DNA from: Mesotaenium endlicherianum
Lineage: Eukaryota; Streptophyta; Zygnematophyceae; Zygnematales; Mesotaeniaceae
Assembly: GCA_009602735.1 (NCBI GenBank)
Contig: WELA01009273.1
Coordinates: 307,167-364,382 of the forward strand
Length of the DNA stretch: 57,216 nt
Direction of reading: 5' to 3'
Within the stretch, counting starts at the first letter, position 1; every line of letters starts with the position of its first letter. Made by a program: the position numbers and the translations under genes. Positions 31,178 through 41,880 of this stretch are shown piece by piece. A model generated the notes under the pieces. It had not been told where the DNA came from, made no database searches, and saw only the letters and a program-made list of their open reading frames with translations.

Positions 31178-31541
31178 TGTAGAAAATAGGCAGTCCTAGC
31201 TCTACTTGTATGACACGTGTGTTCACTTGTGTGATGGTCAACATGTGCATGTGATCGGTTTAGCCCAGTCAATGTTTGGTGTATGTGTCAATATCTAGAG
31301 TTTGGGATGACTAGGACTGTTGATGACTTCAAGGTAGGTTAGTAGCCGCCACCGTGAATATAGAGAGGCAGAGAAGCTGTGTATGGATACACTTGAGTAA
31401 AAAAGAGTTGAGCTTAAGAAAGAGTGTGCTCTTCTTGGTGTTATGTGAGTGCATGCTTACAAGTGTTGTGAATAAGCTGCAAACGCAGTGATTGCCTTGT
31501 CTCGAGAAAGATTGAGCAATGGCTGACGATGATTTTCATCA
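31178..31541 (+). repeat. 3' LTR of the copia element
   Basis: 364 bp, TGTAGAAAATAGG...TTCATCA, the partner of 13443-13805. Confidence 0.92.
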
Positions 31542-32457
31542 AGAGCCATGGGGATGAGCCTGTTAAGGGCGAAAGCACCGCATGGTCACCCCTTTCAATT
31601 GCTTCAGTGCAGGAAGACCAGAAATGGTTCAACCTCACAGCAGGATCGCACCGACACGTGTGCGAAGGGCAATCAATTAGGGCGACCGACACGTGCAGAG
31701 CCGCATCGACCAACCGACCATGGCAAAGCCTACACGTGAGAGGAGTCACCGACACATCGACCAGGTCGACGGCACACGTGCTGGAAAGCCATGCACGTGC
31801 CAAGGGACCGACGCTGTTAGGCACAATATTAACTCTAATTCTCAACAATAGAGGCCCACGTGCTAAGACAAGTGTTTTATTTACCAACGTAGCTCGCGAA
31901 GAGATGGTAAGGGCGTTCTGAAAAAAAAATTCTGCTGGGTTGTGGTAGCCAGATTAGGCCATGAAGTTTCCATGAAACCCCATGACCTTGCAGATGTGTG
32001 CGTTTTGCGAACACTGAGAGCAAAGCTAAATGTTGTATACAGTGCTTGAGGATGAATAAAGAAGCTGCACAACACAGAGGAGCTTGTGTTTCCTGAAGAT
32101 CATAAATATGCATGTCAATTCTTGACGTGATTTTGATGGTTGTACATGTTTTATTCGCAAAGTTCAAGTAGGGGCATGTAGGCTAATCAGAAGCCGAGGT
32201 GTGCGAGTGAAATTGCTACATAAATGCTCGTGTTTAATGTTTCAACAAGTAGATCTACTCTAGAATTTGAAAGGTGTTTTTCTTGTGCAAATAGCCCAAA
32301 TGGCTGAACGCACACTTTCCATATGCAAAAGGATTTTCTTCTTCTGGTGCATTTTAGAAAATAAAATTGGTTGCATACGTTATACAGCTGTGATGCATGT
32401 GCTAATTGTATGAAATCTGCAGAGAGTGCTAGATGTGATTGAAAAGTAGGCTGAATT
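31542..32457. other. possible remainder of the old gypsy 3' LTR, then unassigned DNA
   Basis: Sequence to about 31920 is rich in CACGTG/CGAC words (ACACGTG at several points), which would suit an LTR or promoter. It follows the copia target site, so should continue the interrupted sequence at 13442. No matching 5' copy was found. The rest is AT-rich and without genes. Confidence 0.35.
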
Positions 32458-33168
32458 TGAGTTATGAATCAGTATAATGTTGGATAAAATAATCATTTGA
32501 ATATAATAATTAAGTTCAGTCAGCTGAACTTTAGATATGAAATCTGCTGAACTTTTAGTCATATTCAGTATAGTCCCTCAGCCGATGGCAGCCGGCTGAA
32601 GTCAACTTAGGTCAGCTTGCTGACACATTCTTTTACAATCAGCTGACGGCCGTACTCGGTATTAATGAAATGCCTAGATATGCAACTAAGTCTGATATGC
32701 TAGATGAATGCCCAGAGGAACACCCTTGGGTGGATGACGATTCGCAATGATGAGAGATGACTGTGGATTTGGTTAGCCGAGGTCCTACCGACGTGGTTAA
32801 CTTCCGGGTAGGCGGTGCCATTGCACTTGCCGTTGAACAGTTTACTTATCCCATGTACATAGGTTAGGTCATGCTCTCGAATTTAGCATTCGAAAACGAG
32901 GCCAACCCTCTTGTACCGCTTACTGAGAACACTGAATCCAAGGCAAGAAGGCATTGACAGGAATTGCCTTCTAACCTTGCTTATGTATGAGTTTATTGAT
33001 TGCATGACCGATGCTCGTTTACTTGCATTTGATTTATAATTATTGAAATGCTAGTGATTGAATCTTTTGCTTATTACTAGGTCATCTGAAAACACCATAA
33101 AGATTACTTGTTGATATGAAGATCTTTAATTAATCGTTTATCGCTTATTGGTAAGTCAATTCATTTCA
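32458..33168 (+). repeat. diverged solo LTR of the G1/G2 chromovirus family
   Basis: It aligns to the whole G1 LTR in inverse orientation, from TGAGTTATGAATCAG (TGTAATGAATCAG in G1) to AATTCATTTCA, with shared blocks such as GTTAGCCGAGGTCCTACC and TTGCTTATGTATGAGTTT. No primer site or coding sequence adjoins it and I see no target duplication, so it is old. It is in the plus orientation, unlike G1 and G2. Confidence 0.88.
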
Positions 33169-35713
33169 GTTTGGCTTCCTTAGAAATTTCAAATAAACTT
33201 CAATTAAAAAAAAAATGACGGGCCAAAATGTGGGATTTCTTTCCTTTTTTCTTTGGGTATTCTGAAAAGCAATCTGTTCTTTCAATAATAAAAAATTGAG
33301 CAGACGCCTAATCACATATTTTTAACACTTATTTACGGGTCAGGCACAATTATGTTACTCTCCATACACGACAACCTTTTTCAGGAAGACAAAATATTTT
33401 GCAAATTGAAGCCTTTGTGTCCCATGTTGAGCCTTGATAAAGAAAATTGGAGTTTAGCGTTTTCTTAACTAATCTTAGAGTTCTTGCCAGGTTATGTGAA
33501 CACCTTCATGGGTTCCTTAGTATCAAACATTGACCATGACTAAAAAAGATAAATGTCGATTCTTGTAACGGGCTTTCAATTGTCTTGCATTGAGCAATGC
33601 GAAAGCACATTATGTGCGCTGTTGCTCTGCCGTCTGGTCGCCTTGCTACCTTGTCCCGTGGCATCTCCCAAAATGGGCTGACAGCAAGTTGCAAGCGAGG
33701 GACACCTTTGAGCTCACGTCCTAGCTGCCGGGATTAAGACAATTTTTGTATTTTCGCGCTCCTCCACCTGTCATCCATCGCCAAATGCTAATGTCTGCTA
33801 CTATATCCTAGCCAAACCAATGTGCGCACTGTACAATGTTGCGTTTTGACTCATTCAGCCTTCTAGCTATGGCTCATAGCCTCTCTTAACTCTGTATTTG
33901 GTCTGCGTGGTTGGTGACGAGTGTGTGCCTAAGCTAGCGAAGGCAAGGTTGGTGAAGGGACAGATTGAGCTTCTACTGTCTACGTTAATGAAAAGCCCCC
34001 TTCAATATCAATATGAACCTGCAAGTATAGAAGTTGGGATGTGGTTGCTATCATGCAGCATCAATCTGAAAGCCATAACCTTTCCGCCAATCACTACTTG
34101 CAGACAAGTTGCCTGGTGTTGCGCCGTTGAAAAGCCACCAGATGGCCAATAAGAGGTCCAAGTTAAGAGGGTTGCAGAGTGTGTGTGACGTGCGCAATGT
34201 GCACTCTTCTATCCCCTTGTTGCTTGGCTGTGCTCAAGGTGCATGCTTTTTTGTGCTTGTTGCACCGCCTGTTGTGTGCATGCCATCTGATGTGTGTGAC
34301 ATGTGTGTGTGCCTCGCCTGCCTGCATGTGTTACACCACGCTTAAACTGTGTGCTACGCGTGTTCTTCCCGCGCTGGCAGTGCTCTGCTGGCCGGGCACG
34401 TGCTACCGTTGCCGGAACACGCGCTATGTGTGTTATGCTGTGCTGAGTTGCAGGATACACAAGGGCTGTGCTGTAATGTGCTTTGCTGTCCTGAGCTGGA
34501 GGGTGTGCGTGGGCTGTTTGTTGTGCTCGCTGTCATTCATGGCTGTGATGTGTGCTATGTGCAATATCACTCACGCATGTGATGTCGTGACTTCAAAATT
34601 TGCTGCCCTGCTGTGGCTTTGCAAGTTACTGTGCGGACTCTTAAGAGCCGCGAGTCCAAAACATTACCTACCGTGGCTGTCCAATTTGCCTCTTGTATTG
34701 CATCTTGAAGAGTTGTGGAGCTAGTTGGAGACTAAGTATGTGTCCTAGTTTGTGGACGCCAGTAAGGTCCTTCTCAGGTGAAAGTTGTGTGGGTTAAATG
34801 TCGTCCCCTCCATAGTACGTGAAAGGGGAAGAGTGCCCTAGTGGAAGCATAGTGACTCACGAGGAACAAAGCTAGTTGCAATCATACTCTAGAGTGCAGC
34901 GGCATATCACTAAGAAAGCTTAGGAAAATTACTCAACATTTTGAGTATCAAGGAAGTGCTCACAAATGAAATAGGATAAAGGGCCTCGTCATTACAAACT
35001 CGTGGAAATCTACATAAGTGAAAATTGATAAGAAACAAAGAAGTTATGCCTATTTATAGCTTTCTACGACGACTGCTTGCCCTTTGGAGGGAGGGCCGCT
35101 TAGCAACAAAATGTATAAGTGTTTGTCAAATTCCCTTCCAAAATATTTGTGAGTAGGCCAAATCAGCCTCATCCGACGTGTCCGGCCAATTTGACGTCCA
35201 CATGCATGCATCAAAATATATAGAATATACTAACTTGGGCGCGCTAGGCTAATCCGAAACTTCTAGGTAAATTGACCTGGTCGGCACTCCGCGTCAACCG
35301 AAATTACGTGAAGGTTCGAATTCATTCTAACGGCCCAGATTGCTTGACGTTGCCGGTCAATCCGACGGTCGTACTCACCGCGAGTTAAGGACAGTCGTCG
35401 ACCAACCTTTAAAGTAATCAAACTTTAGAAATCCATAACTTTTTTCTCAATACTTAATCAAATTTGACAAATTTTTTATCAAAATGATCACATAAATGCA
35501 ATCTACAATTTTGTGACCTTACAGTACGTCTGCATAGACTTCTGGTACTCTACACTGGCCGTTCGTTTCCCTTGATCATAGGGTTGTTGTCGTTTGTTGT
35601 TTGGTTTGAGATGGTACGAGATCTTCCGAGAAGGTTCTATTGGTCGGGCGGGTGCGTCATTGCTGTGAAATGCGCGCCATAGTCTTCAACCTCTCTTTTT
35701 GCCAAACATAAGA
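33169..35713. other. no recognised gene
   Basis: AT-rich at both ends. A TGTGC-rich low-complexity stretch at about 34180-34600 gives long Cys-rich frames that look spurious. I recognise no protein, RNA or transposon end. Confidence 0.5.
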
Positions 35714-36603
35714 TGTAACGATCCAAGCTTTTTAGGCGTATTTGGGACGTTTTCCTGATTACCTAAAAAACGTTATACTATTTATTGCTATATTAATTGA
35801 TAAATGATTGCATCTTGATGAATTAATTAACACAAGCGTGTGTCGACTAATTCCTAGTCCTTTGGCGAAACGACCAAGATGCTTTTGCAAAAAGCATCGT
35901 AAAGTAACTCGATTAGATCGCAACTGTACGACATAAATAATCATAACGTTAGCTTGATTAATTATGAAGGAATAACAGATTAATTGGCCATTAATCACTT
36001 TATTTTGACTTTTTTTCAGATAATGATTGTCATTGGTTTTTATTAACGACAATTGTCAACCCGAAAAAAAGCACCTTCAAAATAGCCTAAGGGAGCCACC
36101 GACTGATTTCGATATATATTTATGTCGTATTATCAAGTTTAATACAAAAGTATATACCGCGGTATTTTGTATTATCAAGTGTGATACATGTATACATATC
36201 ACAATATATAATATACATTACGAGTATATATTATGTTTCCAAGAGGCACTATGACACCTACGTAAAGTCATGAGGCTCCTGGCATAAGCCAAGAGTCATA
36301 ACGAAACCTCCCAAGGAGAGGTTTGTCTCCTTTCACATGTCACGTGAAGAGGTAGATTGTTTGGATAGTCATGTTCAACAGGTATAGTTGTCCTGTGACA
36401 ACCCCCTAACGTAGGTGTCACAGGAGTGCCAAGCGCACTCAGATGGCTCGCGTTGGCAAGTAAAAATACTTGCAAAGTCAATCTAGTGCAACTATGAGAA
36501 CACCTCTTCTTGTCATTGCATTTTTGTCCAGTTTTCGCACAACTCCATTCCGAATAGCTTAGAAAAGATTCTCATTATTCTCAAAAAACTTAGAATCGTT
36601 ACA
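35714..36603 (+). repeat. LTR-like sequence with inverted TGTAACGAT/ATCGTTACA ends
   Basis: 890 bp starting TGTAACGATCC and ending GAATCGTTACA; the terminal nine bases are perfect inverse complements. A primer-binding-like word follows at once. The first ~400 bp resemble 37653-38020. An AT-rich palindrome lies at 36140-36174. No partner LTR was found. Confidence 0.6.
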
Positions 36604-36604
36604 T

Positions 36605-36616
36605 TGGTATTGGAGC
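36605..36616 (+). promoter_or_regulatory. possible primer-binding site
   Basis: TGGTATTGGAGC, two bases from the initiator tRNA-Met complement, lies one base behind the LTR-like end. Confidence 0.6.
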
Positions 36617-36882
36617 AAGTCTTTGCTTCACTCAGAAAAGTTGTGCAAAATCGTTCAATTCTGCTTTGATAGATTCAGATTCGTAAGGAATTTGTTATTT
36701 GTGGTTTGTAAAACACAAACTTGAATTATTGTTGTTTTTGTTGAGGTCATCGACGAGGAGACAAGGGGCCTGCTTGGTCCAAATCTCGTCGAATCTTGCA
36801 AAGGCCAACCATGTCAACCTATCGGCCTGAGAAGCCCCGCCGGCACGAAGAGGGCCTCTTGGCCTCCTTATTTTGTCGATTG

Positions 36883-37213
36883 GCCCAGGACGTTCGATGG
36901 CGGGGATGGCCCTGACAGGCCTGGACCTCGTCGCCCTAGAGTTTATGGGCGCAAGGGAGCAGCCAAGGGGGGGGCTACTTTCCCCTCTCTCCCTTATTGT
37001 TTTCCCAAGGCCTTTTGGCCTCATCGTTGTCGCCCGGGCCAGGGATGCCTTAGCCCAGGACGTTCGGTGGCGGAGATGGCCCTGACAGGCCTCTGGGAGT
37101 CGTCGCCCTGAAGTTTTTTGTTGCCATGGATGATGGAAGCAGCCGTGGCGGGAAATTTTTTTTCCCCTCGCTCTCTTGTCTTTTTGTTGAGGCCCTTTTG
37201 GCCTCATCGTTGT
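36883..37213 (+). repeat. tandem ~170-bp GC-rich repeat
   Basis: CCCAGGACGTTCG starts units at 36883 and 37053, each with GATGGCCCTGACAGGCCT, a homopurine/homopyrimidine stretch and TTTTGGCCTCATCGTTGT. A diverged third unit continues at 38693-38880 after an insertion. Not evidently coding; it may be the leader of an old gypsy element starting at the LTR at 35714. Confidence 0.7.
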
Positions 37214-38018
37214 TGTAGTGATATGAGTTAGAATGAGTAGAATATGAGTAGTGATACAAGTAGAATATATTATTTAAGTTTTACATTTTGGAGTAGTATT
37301 ATGAGGAGGCAAGTGTGAATAGATACTCTAGTGACTTGTTTCATGTCCTTTGAACCTTCTGAGGCATTCTCGAAGTTAGAGGAAGGACCTTGAAAAACTC
37401 CATGTGGCAAAAGTCAAATATGCCATTTTTAGGTCAAAAAGACATGTTTACATTATTCTAGAAAGAGGTGGCAAGTTTTGGGATGTATTGGGTGCCAACA
37501 CATCAACATGCACCTTCCTAGGAATTACTTAAGTAGCAAGTATATAAACAAGAGCTAGAGCATAGAAAGGCATTCGAGAATCACTCTGTCCTTGACAAAT
37601 TCCAGAAACATATTAACTTTCAAGAAGCCATCTCTCTTTCAAGAAGCTACCATGTAACTATCCGAGCTTTTTAAGCATATTTTAGGATATCTTCCTAATT
37701 TCCTAAAATACGTTATACTTTTGAATCGATGAAAGATTGCATTTTGACGAATTTCTCGCCACACACGTGTGCCGTCTAATTTCGGTCGATTGGCGAAACG
37801 ATCTGCAAATTTATCGATAACGTATCTTCAATACTTTGCAAAGAATATTGTAATCAACCATATTGATTGATTACAAACAATTAAGTTAATTAATGAGGAT
37901 TTATTAACTTATTATGACTTTCATCATTTCGGATAATGACTGTCACATTATTCCAACTTAACGACGATCGTTAAATCGAAAGAAAACCCGACCCGGTGAC
38001 CCAAGGGAGTCACCGGCC

Positions 38019-38168
38019 GGAATCAAACCCGCAACCTCCCGGCCGCGTCAGCGCAATTCCACAACAGTTGTAATTCAAACGAAAACGAATTTATAAAGTT
38101 ACTTTGTACCCGGAGGGATTCAAACCCTCGTCCTTCGTTTGAAACGTTTACACGTGACCAATAGGCCA
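38019..38168 (-). repeat. tRNA-like Pol III promoter boxes (SINE-like)
   Basis: On the minus strand TGGCCTATTGGT (38168-38157) fits an A box, and GAGGG-TTTGAAT-CCCTC (B box around 38126-38116) is a perfect five-bp T-arm with seven-base loop. The spacing between boxes is about 30 bases, as in tRNAs. A second B-box-like word GGTTTGATTCC lies at 38029-38019. No acceptor stem pairs, so it is not a working tRNA; a tRNA-derived SINE is likely. Confidence 0.55.
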
Positions 38169-38360
38169 AATAGTTTTTATAAACTCGCGGTGCATGTCAG
38201 ACGTACACGTACCCGACCAACTGAACAGCCGCGACTTTTTTGGAAAGTCGCGCGAACACGATAACGCCCTTTTGGCGCAAAACGGTTTTTTCTCCAAACG
38301 GCCAAACGGCGCGATGGAGCATTTAGCCAAACGGGTTATACCCCTTCGCCTGTTTTCGTT

Positions 38361-38598
38361 GAACATGAACCAGTGCCCTAGCAGGTGACTCGAAGCACTC
38401 CAGTGCCTCATGTTGTGCAAGTGTATATACTTGCAAGAGTCATTGTGAGTGCAATTCTCACAAGCACGCATTCTACAACTTTACGTTCTTTTTCTCATAG
38501 TCTCAAGTATTAGAGAAATACACGAAGTTGTTGTTGATTCTTCTATGAAGTGAATTTTTCTTGAATACCGAGCAAAGATCCTTGAGAAAAGCAGAAAC
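38361..38598 (-). repeat. third copy of the hairpin-rich repeat
   Basis: Inverse complement of the units at 9373-9849, from GTTTCTGCTT to GGTTCATGTTC, keeping both stems (TTGTGAG/CTCACAA and GCAAGT/ACTTGC). Confidence 0.8.
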
Positions 38599-38894
38599 GT
38601 TCCATACCACTTGTGTTCAAAGATCCTTGTCTTGAATAGATAAAGCGTTCTATTTTACTAAGTACTTTATCTATCTATTTCACTACAGTTGTCGCCTGGG
38701 CCAGGGACTCCCTTGGCCTAGGTTGTTGGGTGGCTGGTGAGGCTTTGACAAGCCTGTACCCCGTCGCCTTGCCCATTTTGTCAGCGAGGGGGGGACCTTG
38801 GTCGTCCTTGGCCCCTCGCTCTCGTTTTGTAAGCAAGGGGGGGGTCCTGGGTTTCCCGCGCTCCCCGCTTGTTCTTTTTGGTCAAGGGGGTCTG

Positions 38895-39616
38895 TGAAAT
38901 GAATTGACTTACCAAATAGGCGATTAACAATTAATAAAGATCTTCATATCAGCAACTAATTTTTATGATAATTTTCGTTAACTGGTTAAACAGCAAAAGG
39001 ACAACACACTAGCAGTGAACAATACTCGTAAGTCAAATGCGAGTAAACTAGCATCAATAATGCAATTAGTAAAACTCATACATAAGCAAGGTTAGAAGAC
39101 AGTGCGTATCAATGGCTTCTCGCCTTGGATTCAGATCTCTCTCAGTAAGCTGTACATGAGAGTTGGCCTCGTTTCCGAATGCCGAACTCGAGAGCAATGC
39201 CTAGCATATGTACATAGAATGAGTTTATTGTTCAACGGCCAGTGCGATGGCACCGCCTACCCGGGAGTTAACCACGTTGGTAGGACCTCGGTTAACCAAA
39301 TCCCCCGCCATCTCCCATCATCCCGAATCGCCATCCATCATAGGGATGTCATCTGGCCATTCATCTAAACTATCACACTTGGATGCATATCGAGGCAGTT
39401 TGCTGCTATTGAGTACGAAAGTCAGCTGGTTGTCAAAGAATGTGTCGGCAAGCTGACTTAAGTTGACTTCAGCCTGCTGCTTCCGGCTGAGTCATTAAAC
39501 TGCTATTAAATATAAAGTCCAGCAGACTGGTTATTTAAGTAGAGTTCAGCAGGCTGAACATGATTAACTATTATATTAAATGAATATTATATTTACTAAT
39601 ATACTGATTCATTACA
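38895..39616 (-). repeat. 3' LTR of G2
   Basis: 722 bp, homologous end to end to the G1 LTR. The 14-bp inverted repeat of G1 is imperfect here. Confidence 0.93.
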
Positions 39617-39727
39617 GTCCCTCCAACTTAACTTGTTGTCGCCTCGACAACATTAAACTGCAGAAGTCTTAAATAAGGGAACTGAACCTGACCAGCCTCC
39701 CCCACAAACTGCCCTTTAGCCTGTCAC

Positions 39728-41404
39728 CTAGGGGGTTGTTCCTGGGGCTCCAGAATCAGGAGACTGAGATCTGGACCTAGATCTGGACAGCCCTCTAGGT
39801 TTGTCAGCTGGCCTTCTAAAAAACCCCGTTTGTTCTAAAGTTGGACCTCGAGGAGAACAAAGGATGGTAGCCTGCTCTTCACCCACTTGGATGTTGATCC
39901 CCACATAGACAGGCATTCCAGTAGGATGCTGAAATACATAGGGAAGAGATACATGTCCCTGAGCGAAGGGGGAGGCCGGCATACCTCTGGCCACCCCGCG
40001 TGGCCCTCTTCTGAAACCCCTGTCCTCTTGGGATTTTTGCCTGTGTCTGCTGCCAAGTACAGTCAGATCAGCTTCTTCCCGTGCTTGGGCAGGTGGGCTG
40101 GGGGAGCGAGTGCGGGGTCCAGTTGCCTCCATGACCGGGATCACGTTCCATATACCTGATCTTGGTTCCTTAGGAAGTGCCGCTGCCTGCTCCTGGGTCT
40201 CCTGAGTACCAGCTCCTGATGCTTCTCCTCTGCCTTGTTCTTCTTCCTCATCCCCCTCATCCTCCTCCTCTGAGAGAGTAGGAGTCTCGTCAACTAAGTT
40301 GTCCTGCTCTCTGGTAGACATGGAGTAGTTTACTGATCTCCCTTTCTTAGGGCGCGCTGGAGGTTGCTTGGCCTTCAGCCTGCTGATATCTATCCGACCT
40401 GCATTCTTCGCCCATTTGACGAAGGCATGCTTTCCTTTAGAGAAGTAGTCTCTCCCCCTCCTCCTGTGCTCTTTGGTCTCTGCATTCATATCGCTCAGGC
40501 AGCCGTTCAGCCTGGGATCCCAAGGGGCAATGTGAGGTGGTAGGATGAGGCAGCCGTCTAGGCCATAGTGGAAATCGTCGGGTTGGGCTCGGTCACACTC
40601 CTGCTTCTTATTTGTGACGGTCATCCACCTCCAGTCTGTTGGCTGCTGGTAGTACTGGGGTCCGTGCTCAGCCTTCCTCAGTTTACACGGGAACCAGTGG
40701 GGAGAGAACATCTGCTGTCCTGCTTCCCTGGCCAAGTACTCCCAGCTCCTTCTCTCAACTTCATTGTAAGCTGGCAATAGTGTGAGGTAGAATACCGTAT
40801 CCTTAAAGCTATCGGGCCGCATGCTCACCATCCGGATGAGTCTCTGATCTCCCACTATTCCTGATATTGGGACTGGCTTGTTCTCTGAATCATCGGCAAG
40901 GTACCGGGCCTGCTCTGTTGTATAGCCCACCATCTTGGTATAATCCTCGTAGAGGACCACACCAGTGTGTGTCTCAATGTACCTATCCAGTGCTGCAGTT
41001 CCTTCCCTCTGTAGCAGTGTTGTCTGTTCCAGCTTGTTGATCTCCTGGGCTGCCAGCAATGCTTCCTTCAGGTTGTCAAAGTTTTGGCCACCCACCACAG
41101 TATACCTGTAAGTGGCCAAGCTCTTCTGCCTGTCCGCTTCAGCCTTTTTCCTTCTCTCCTCCTCTGCCGCTGCCGCTTCTTCTTGTTGTTTCTTCTGTCT
41201 CTCCTCCTCAGCTTTCCTGAGGTTTTCCGCTTCCTGATCCTTCTTCCTCTGTGCTTCTTCTGCCGCCTCTTGTTGTTTGCGGACCCTTTCTTGTTCTCTC
41301 CTGGTGAGGGACGTCGCCGCCAGCTCCTTCTGGTATTGCTCCATTGTCCTCCTGGCTTCTTCTGCCTTGTGCTTCCTGTCCTCCTTTTGTGTAGTGGGAA
41401 CCAT
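39728..41404 (-). CDS. ORF3 of chromovirus G2: accessory protein, intact
   Basis: 558 codons, the same length as in G1. In the middle domain (about 245 residues from KEALLAAQEIN to KKGRSV) I count about eleven amino-acid differences from G1. At nucleotide level many changes are silent: for Pro-Asp-Asp-Phe, G1 has CCG-GAT-GAC-TTC and G2 has CCC-GAC-GAT-TTC. The C-terminal Pro/Ser/Arg tail varies more. The ATG lies one base behind CAG (41408-41406), the same acceptor as G1. The frame is intact although the neighbouring pol is dead. Confidence 0.82.
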   Translation of the reverse strand: MVPTTQKEDRKHKAEEARRTMEQYQKELAATSLTRREQERVRKQQEAAEEAQRKKDQEAENLRKAEEERQKKQQEEAAAAEEERRKKAEADRQKSLATYRYTVVGGQNFDNLKEALLAAQEINKLEQTTLLQREGTAALDRYIETHTGVVLYEDYTKMVGYTTEQARYLADDSENKPVPISGIVGDQRLIRMVSMRPDSFKDTVFYLTLLPAYNEVERRSWEYLAREAGQQMFSPHWFPCKLRKAEHGPQYYQQPTDWRWMTVTNKKQECDRAQPDDFHYGLDGCLILPPHIAPWDPRLNGCLSDMNAETKEHRRRGRDYFSKGKHAFVKWAKNAGRIDISRLKAKQPPARPKKGRSVNYSMSTREQDNLVDETPTLSEEEDEGDEEEEQGRGEASGAGTQETQEQAAALPKEPRSGIWNVIPVMEATGPRTRSPSPPAQAREEADLTVLGSRHRQKSQEDRGFRRGPRGVARGMPASPFAQGHVSLPYVFQHPTGMPVYVGINIQVGEEQATILCSPRGPTLEQTGFFRRPADKPRGLSRSRSRSQSPDSGAPGTTP

Positions 41405-41464
41405 TCTGCACATGTAACCAGGGCACAAGTAGTAGGATATCGACCTTTGTCCTAGAAGTTGCAA

Positions 41465-41880
41465 GAAGGGAGTAGGTTCGTATAAGTATGGTGTATTTGT
41501 TCCTGTTTACCTTACAGGGTGCTTGCTAGGAGTTGACGTAGTTGCGGTGCGCTAGACATAAACATATGAATGTGTTTACGAGTGTGTTAAGTGATGTATG
41601 GCTGTGCGAGGCCCTTTTTCCTTCCGCTAAAGGTACTTTATGTGGGCTAGGCTGTCCCCTCTATCACTATGCTGACACTTAGGGTTCACATAACTGTGCC
41701 TAACTGTCCCTTTTCTCGCTCTCGCACACTAACTGTCATATATTTTCCCCTCCAACTTAAATGGAGACAGGACCTCCTGTCACCTGCCCGTGTCAATTGA
41801 AATGACTGTTAGGGAGGTGCTCCAGCCGCCCGAAGGTGGAATCGTTTCAACGCCCCTTTGGCATTAGTCAAATGGTCTTT
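41465..41880 (-). other. spacer between pol and ORF3 of G2
   Basis: Non-coding. It is about 170 bp longer than the equivalent in G1 (20542-20784), with extra sequence around 41590-41720. Confidence 0.6.

Larger units (their letters stand above)
13443..31541 (+). mobile_element. Ty1/copia retrotransposon, split by a nested hAT-like element
   Basis: The 5' LTR (13443-13805) and 3' LTR (31178-31541) both begin TGTAGAAAATAGG and end in CA. By eye they differ at roughly thirty positions (about 91 percent identity). A primer-binding site follows the 5' LTR and a purine tract precedes the 3' LTR. Flanks GGAGC (13438-13442) and AGAGC (31542-31546) form a 4/5 target duplication. The element lies in the probable 3' LTR of the older gypsy element. 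Its RT region is cut at 16858/29698 by the nested transposon. Confidence 0.92.
37214..38687. mobile_element. 1.47-kb insertion with 5-bp target duplication, non-autonomous LTR-element-like
   Basis: Ends TGTAGTGA and TCACTACA are inverse complements, and GTTGT flanks both sides (37209-37213 and 38688-38692), splitting the tandem GC-rich repeat. TG...CA ends with a 5-bp duplication fit an LTR-type integrase. Inside are a TATATAAA box-like word (about 37540), a copy of the TGTAAC repeat (from 37653), tRNA-like promoter boxes and the inverted hairpin repeat. There is no coding capacity. Confidence 0.7.

Noticed and set aside
34179-34724. 181-codon Cys-rich frame
   Set aside because: Product of TGTGC-rich low-complexity DNA; no domain and no conservation seen.
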